NCBI GenBank assembly: GCA_023489135.1
Contig: JAMDCE010000125.1
Location: 373-8,007 of the forward strand
DNA length: 7,635 nt
Reading direction: 5' to 3'
Source: Chloroflexota bacterium
GTDB lineage: Bacteria > Chloroflexota > Chloroflexia > JAMDCE01
Below the pieces are notes generated by a model. It searched no databases. It had not been told where the DNA came from and saw only the letters and a list, made by a program, of their open reading frames with translations. The position numbers and the translations under genes are program-made. Every line of letters starts with the position of its first letter. The first letter of the stretch is position 1. Shown piece after piece: positions 6,404 through 7,635 of this stretch.

Positions 6404-6883
6404 ATGAACCCCTGCCCCTGCGGCTACTACGGCGATTCCGTCAAGGAGTGCACCTGCTCCGAGGCCATGGTCTCCCGCTACCAGAAGCGCATCTCCGGTC
6501 CGCTCCTCGACCGCCTCGACATCCACGTCGAGGCGCCCCCAGGTGCAGTACGAGAAGCTCTCCTATGAAAGGCTAGGCGAAAGCTCGACCCAGATCCGGG
6601 CCAGGGTGGAGGCAGCACGCCAGGGCCAACGAAGACTATTTACCGGCACCAAGCTGTGTAATAACGCCGAGATGGGCCCGGCCCAGGTGCGGGAGTACTG
6701 CAAGGTAGACCCGGCCGCCCAGGGCCTGCTCAAGGCCGCCATGAACCAGCTGCACCTCTCCGCCCGCGGCTTCCACGTATCCTCAAGCAGGCCCGCACAA
6801 TCACCGACCTCGCCGGCTCCGAAATGATCGGCGCCGCCCACGTCGCCGAGGCGGTACAGTACCGGCCGAGGGGGAGGGGATAG
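6404..6883 (+). pseudogene. comM: ComM C-terminal fragment, copy 3, with two frameshifts
   Basis: It covers the same part of ComM as copy 1, starting with ATG AAC at [18 protein letters not shown] and ending with YRPRGRG and TAG at 6881-6883. Copy 1 guides the frame. One base is gained in the C-run near 6535-6541 (VEAPPGAV instead of VEVPRVQY), and one base is lost near 6776-6780 (GFHVSSS instead of GFHRILK), after which the original frame resumes with [22 protein letters not shown]. Both lesions are small indels, so the fragment was coding until recently. As in copy 1, the AAA+ part is missing. The two bases of upstream identity and the ATG belong to the natural AAMNPCPCG context of ComM, while TRLDYF before it is foreign. 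The fragment sits directly behind a plausible promoter, but its product would be truncated at the first frameshift. Confidence 0.85.
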
Positions 6884-6888
6884 CGGAG

Positions 6889-6897
6889 TGGCATAAT
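6889..6897 (+). promoter_or_regulatory. Extended -10-like box after comM copy 3
   Basis: TGGCATAAT differs from the boxes behind copies 1 and 2 by one base (C for T at the first -10 position). It lies eight bases after the comM stop. The shared sequence with copy 2 ends at ATAATTG, after which the copies diverge. The next gene start is 230 bases away, so it is a weaker candidate promoter than the box behind copy 1. Confidence 0.35.
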
Positions 6898-6996
6898 TGA
6901 GGCGAGCGCCATGCCATGCTAAGTGGTCCATCCGGCAATTCCCTGGTACTTCACGCGGCGCTGGCGCCCGCCCCGATACATCAAATGCTGGGTCGT

Positions 6997-7056
6997 AGCC
7001 CGATTCATCGGGCTTCGTTGAGTCAGCGCGCTCGCTTCAGCGGCGCGCGATGCTGA
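6997..7056. repeat. Pair of adjacent palindromes with TTCA loops
   Basis: The first hairpin is AGCCCGA, loop TTCA, TCGGGCT (6997-7014), a perfect seven-base-pair stem. The second, at 7026-7048, has GCGCGC and CGC arms (one bulged T at 7032) around another TTCA loop. TCAGC at 7023-7027 and GCTGA at 7052-7056 can extend or compete with it. The block lies in the otherwise empty 246-base gap between comM copy 3 and the MNT remnant. It could be a REP-like element, a transposon or recombination-site remnant, or a structured RNA. No following T-run supports a terminator. Confidence 0.45.
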
Positions 7057-7129
7057 AACGAACTTACCGCATGAACCACTAGGTCACGGGGGCACAACAG
7101 CCAGGCGACGTACTGAGAGGGATCGGCCG

Positions 7130-7348
7130 ATGAGGCTAGAGGAAGTCCTGCGCACAATCAGAGAACGTCGCGAAGAGACTGCGGGTTTTGGTGTGGCGTC
7201 ACTCTCCGTGTTCGACTCCATGGCCCGAGGCGAGGCTGGTCCGGACGGCGACGTGGACATACTGGTGGAATTCCGTGTTCCGGTAGGTCTTTTCAAGTTT
7301 GTGCGGCCGAACGCCCATCCGCTCAATCCGCTCCCCGGAATCCGCTGA
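7130..7348 (+). pseudogene. MNT nucleotidyltransferase, truncated after the active-site block
   Basis: A 72-residue frame holding the first half of an MNT antitoxin-type protein: MRLEEVLRTIRERREE, then FGVASLSVFDSMARGEAGPD, and GDVDILVEFRVPVGLFKF. The family normally reads FGSxARGEAGPDSDVD, so the first Gly is replaced by Asp (residue 29; GAC for GGC, one transition) and Ser 40 by Gly. The GS pair is important for nucleotide binding, so activity is probably lost. Similarity ends at KFVR (about 7306); the last residues (PNAHPLNPLPGIR) are unrelated, and the C-terminal half is missing. GAGAGG at 7115-7120 with a nine-base spacer supports the ATG at 7130. No HEPN partner follows. Confidence 0.75.
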
Positions 7349-7635
7349 CAGCAGTCCTAACCCCACCAATTTCTGAAAACTCGTCGCTGAACCCTGTTCA
7401 AAAGTTGTTTTTGACCAGTTCAAATCAATTATATACATGAGCGCTTTTTTATTTAGCACGCCGGCACTCCGGACCAGTCAATGGCAGTCCCTTAGTGTAC
7501 TCTGTGTCCGTTGTGTCCTAACCCAGGTTCACCAGTTTTAGTCGCCAACGAGCTTTACGAAAGATTTCTTTTTCGATTTTGGGCTGAATGGCCCGAATTT
7601 GTGGCCTCTGTCCCTATTTTTGAGCCTCTGAGCCT
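7306..7635. other. AT-richer non-coding tail after the MNT breakpoint
   Basis: This stretch has no convincing gene. It holds a six-base inverted repeat TCAAAA/TTTTGA (7398-7414), a repeated GTTCAAA (7396 and 7418), a run of T at 7445-7450, the repeated word GTGTCC near 7504-7518 and the tandem GAGCCTCT/GAGCCT at the very end. A hairpin TTTGGGC/GCCCGAA lies at 7579-7598. The base composition differs from the genes before it, and the sequence begins where MNT homology stops, so it is probably inserted or rearranged DNA. Confidence 0.45.

Noticed and set aside
364..6883. comM fragments as exons around a group II intron or intein
   Set aside because: No reverse transcriptase, intron domain V or intein motif is seen, and the copies are tails only, not split halves of one gene.
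7199..7459. Minus-strand frame of 86 codons at the right end
   Set aside because: Its second half is the shadow of the MNT motif and its first half is AT-rich non-coding sequence; no family is recognisable.
7579..7598. Terminator-like hairpin TTTGGGC/GCCCGAA
   Set aside because: The stem includes a wobble pair and is followed by only three T, and no intact gene ends just before it.
1..7635. CRISPR array, tRNA or rRNA
   Set aside because: No regularly spaced direct repeats and no cloverleaf or rRNA-like stretch were found on either strand.

Overview
The window looks like a decayed, repeatedly recombined accessory region of a moderately GC-rich bacterium. The organism cannot be fixed from the sequence. 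The style of the ComM (YifB / Mg-chelatase-like) C-terminus, the abundance of minimal nucleotidyltransferase (MNT) and HEPN genes, the small XRE regulator and the DUF362 protein would all fit Chloroflexota (Anaerolineae/Dehalococcoidia-like), but that is a low-confidence inference. No rRNA, tRNA or CRISPR array is visible, and no transposase or integrase gene is present.

Layout. (1) 20-367, minus strand: an XRE-type helix-turn-helix gene whose start runs into a ComM fragment. (2) 364-837, plus: the C-terminal third of comM, with no AAA+ part, followed by an extended -10 promoter and an MNT/HEPN toxin-antitoxin-like pair (906-1265 and 1250-1639). The HEPN gene carries an internal amber codon. 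(3) 1637-2067, plus: a shorter comM tail starts exactly at the HEPN stop codon. It reads without a stop into the C-terminal half of a second MNT gene, which overlaps a class I SAM methyltransferase gene (2064-2915) by ATGA. (4) 3129-4635, minus: a DUF362 protein with a Cys-rich C-terminus and a small unknown protein upstream of it. (5) 4853-6241, minus: a 462-residue protein with an N-terminal DUF4062 (TIR-like fold) domain, served by a near-consensus sigma70-type promoter. (6) 6404-6883, plus: a third comM C-terminal fragment with two frameshifts, again followed by an extended -10-like box. (7) 6884-7635: a palindromic block, an MNT gene cut off after its first half (7130-7348), and an AT-richer non-coding tail.

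The organising theme is the comM C-terminal fragment. It appears three times, twice starting at nearly the same codon (the Cys-rich NPCPCGYY motif), and each copy ends with a TGG(T/C)ATAAT box just after the comM stop. Different genes, mostly MNT or MNT/HEPN, lie behind each copy. The copies differ mainly at synonymous positions, so they appear to descend from comM genes that were still under selection when they diverged. I read the region as an accretion of insertion or recombination scars at a comM-type site that repeatedly brought in toxin-antitoxin-like and other accessory genes. This is an inference that needs comparative genomics.
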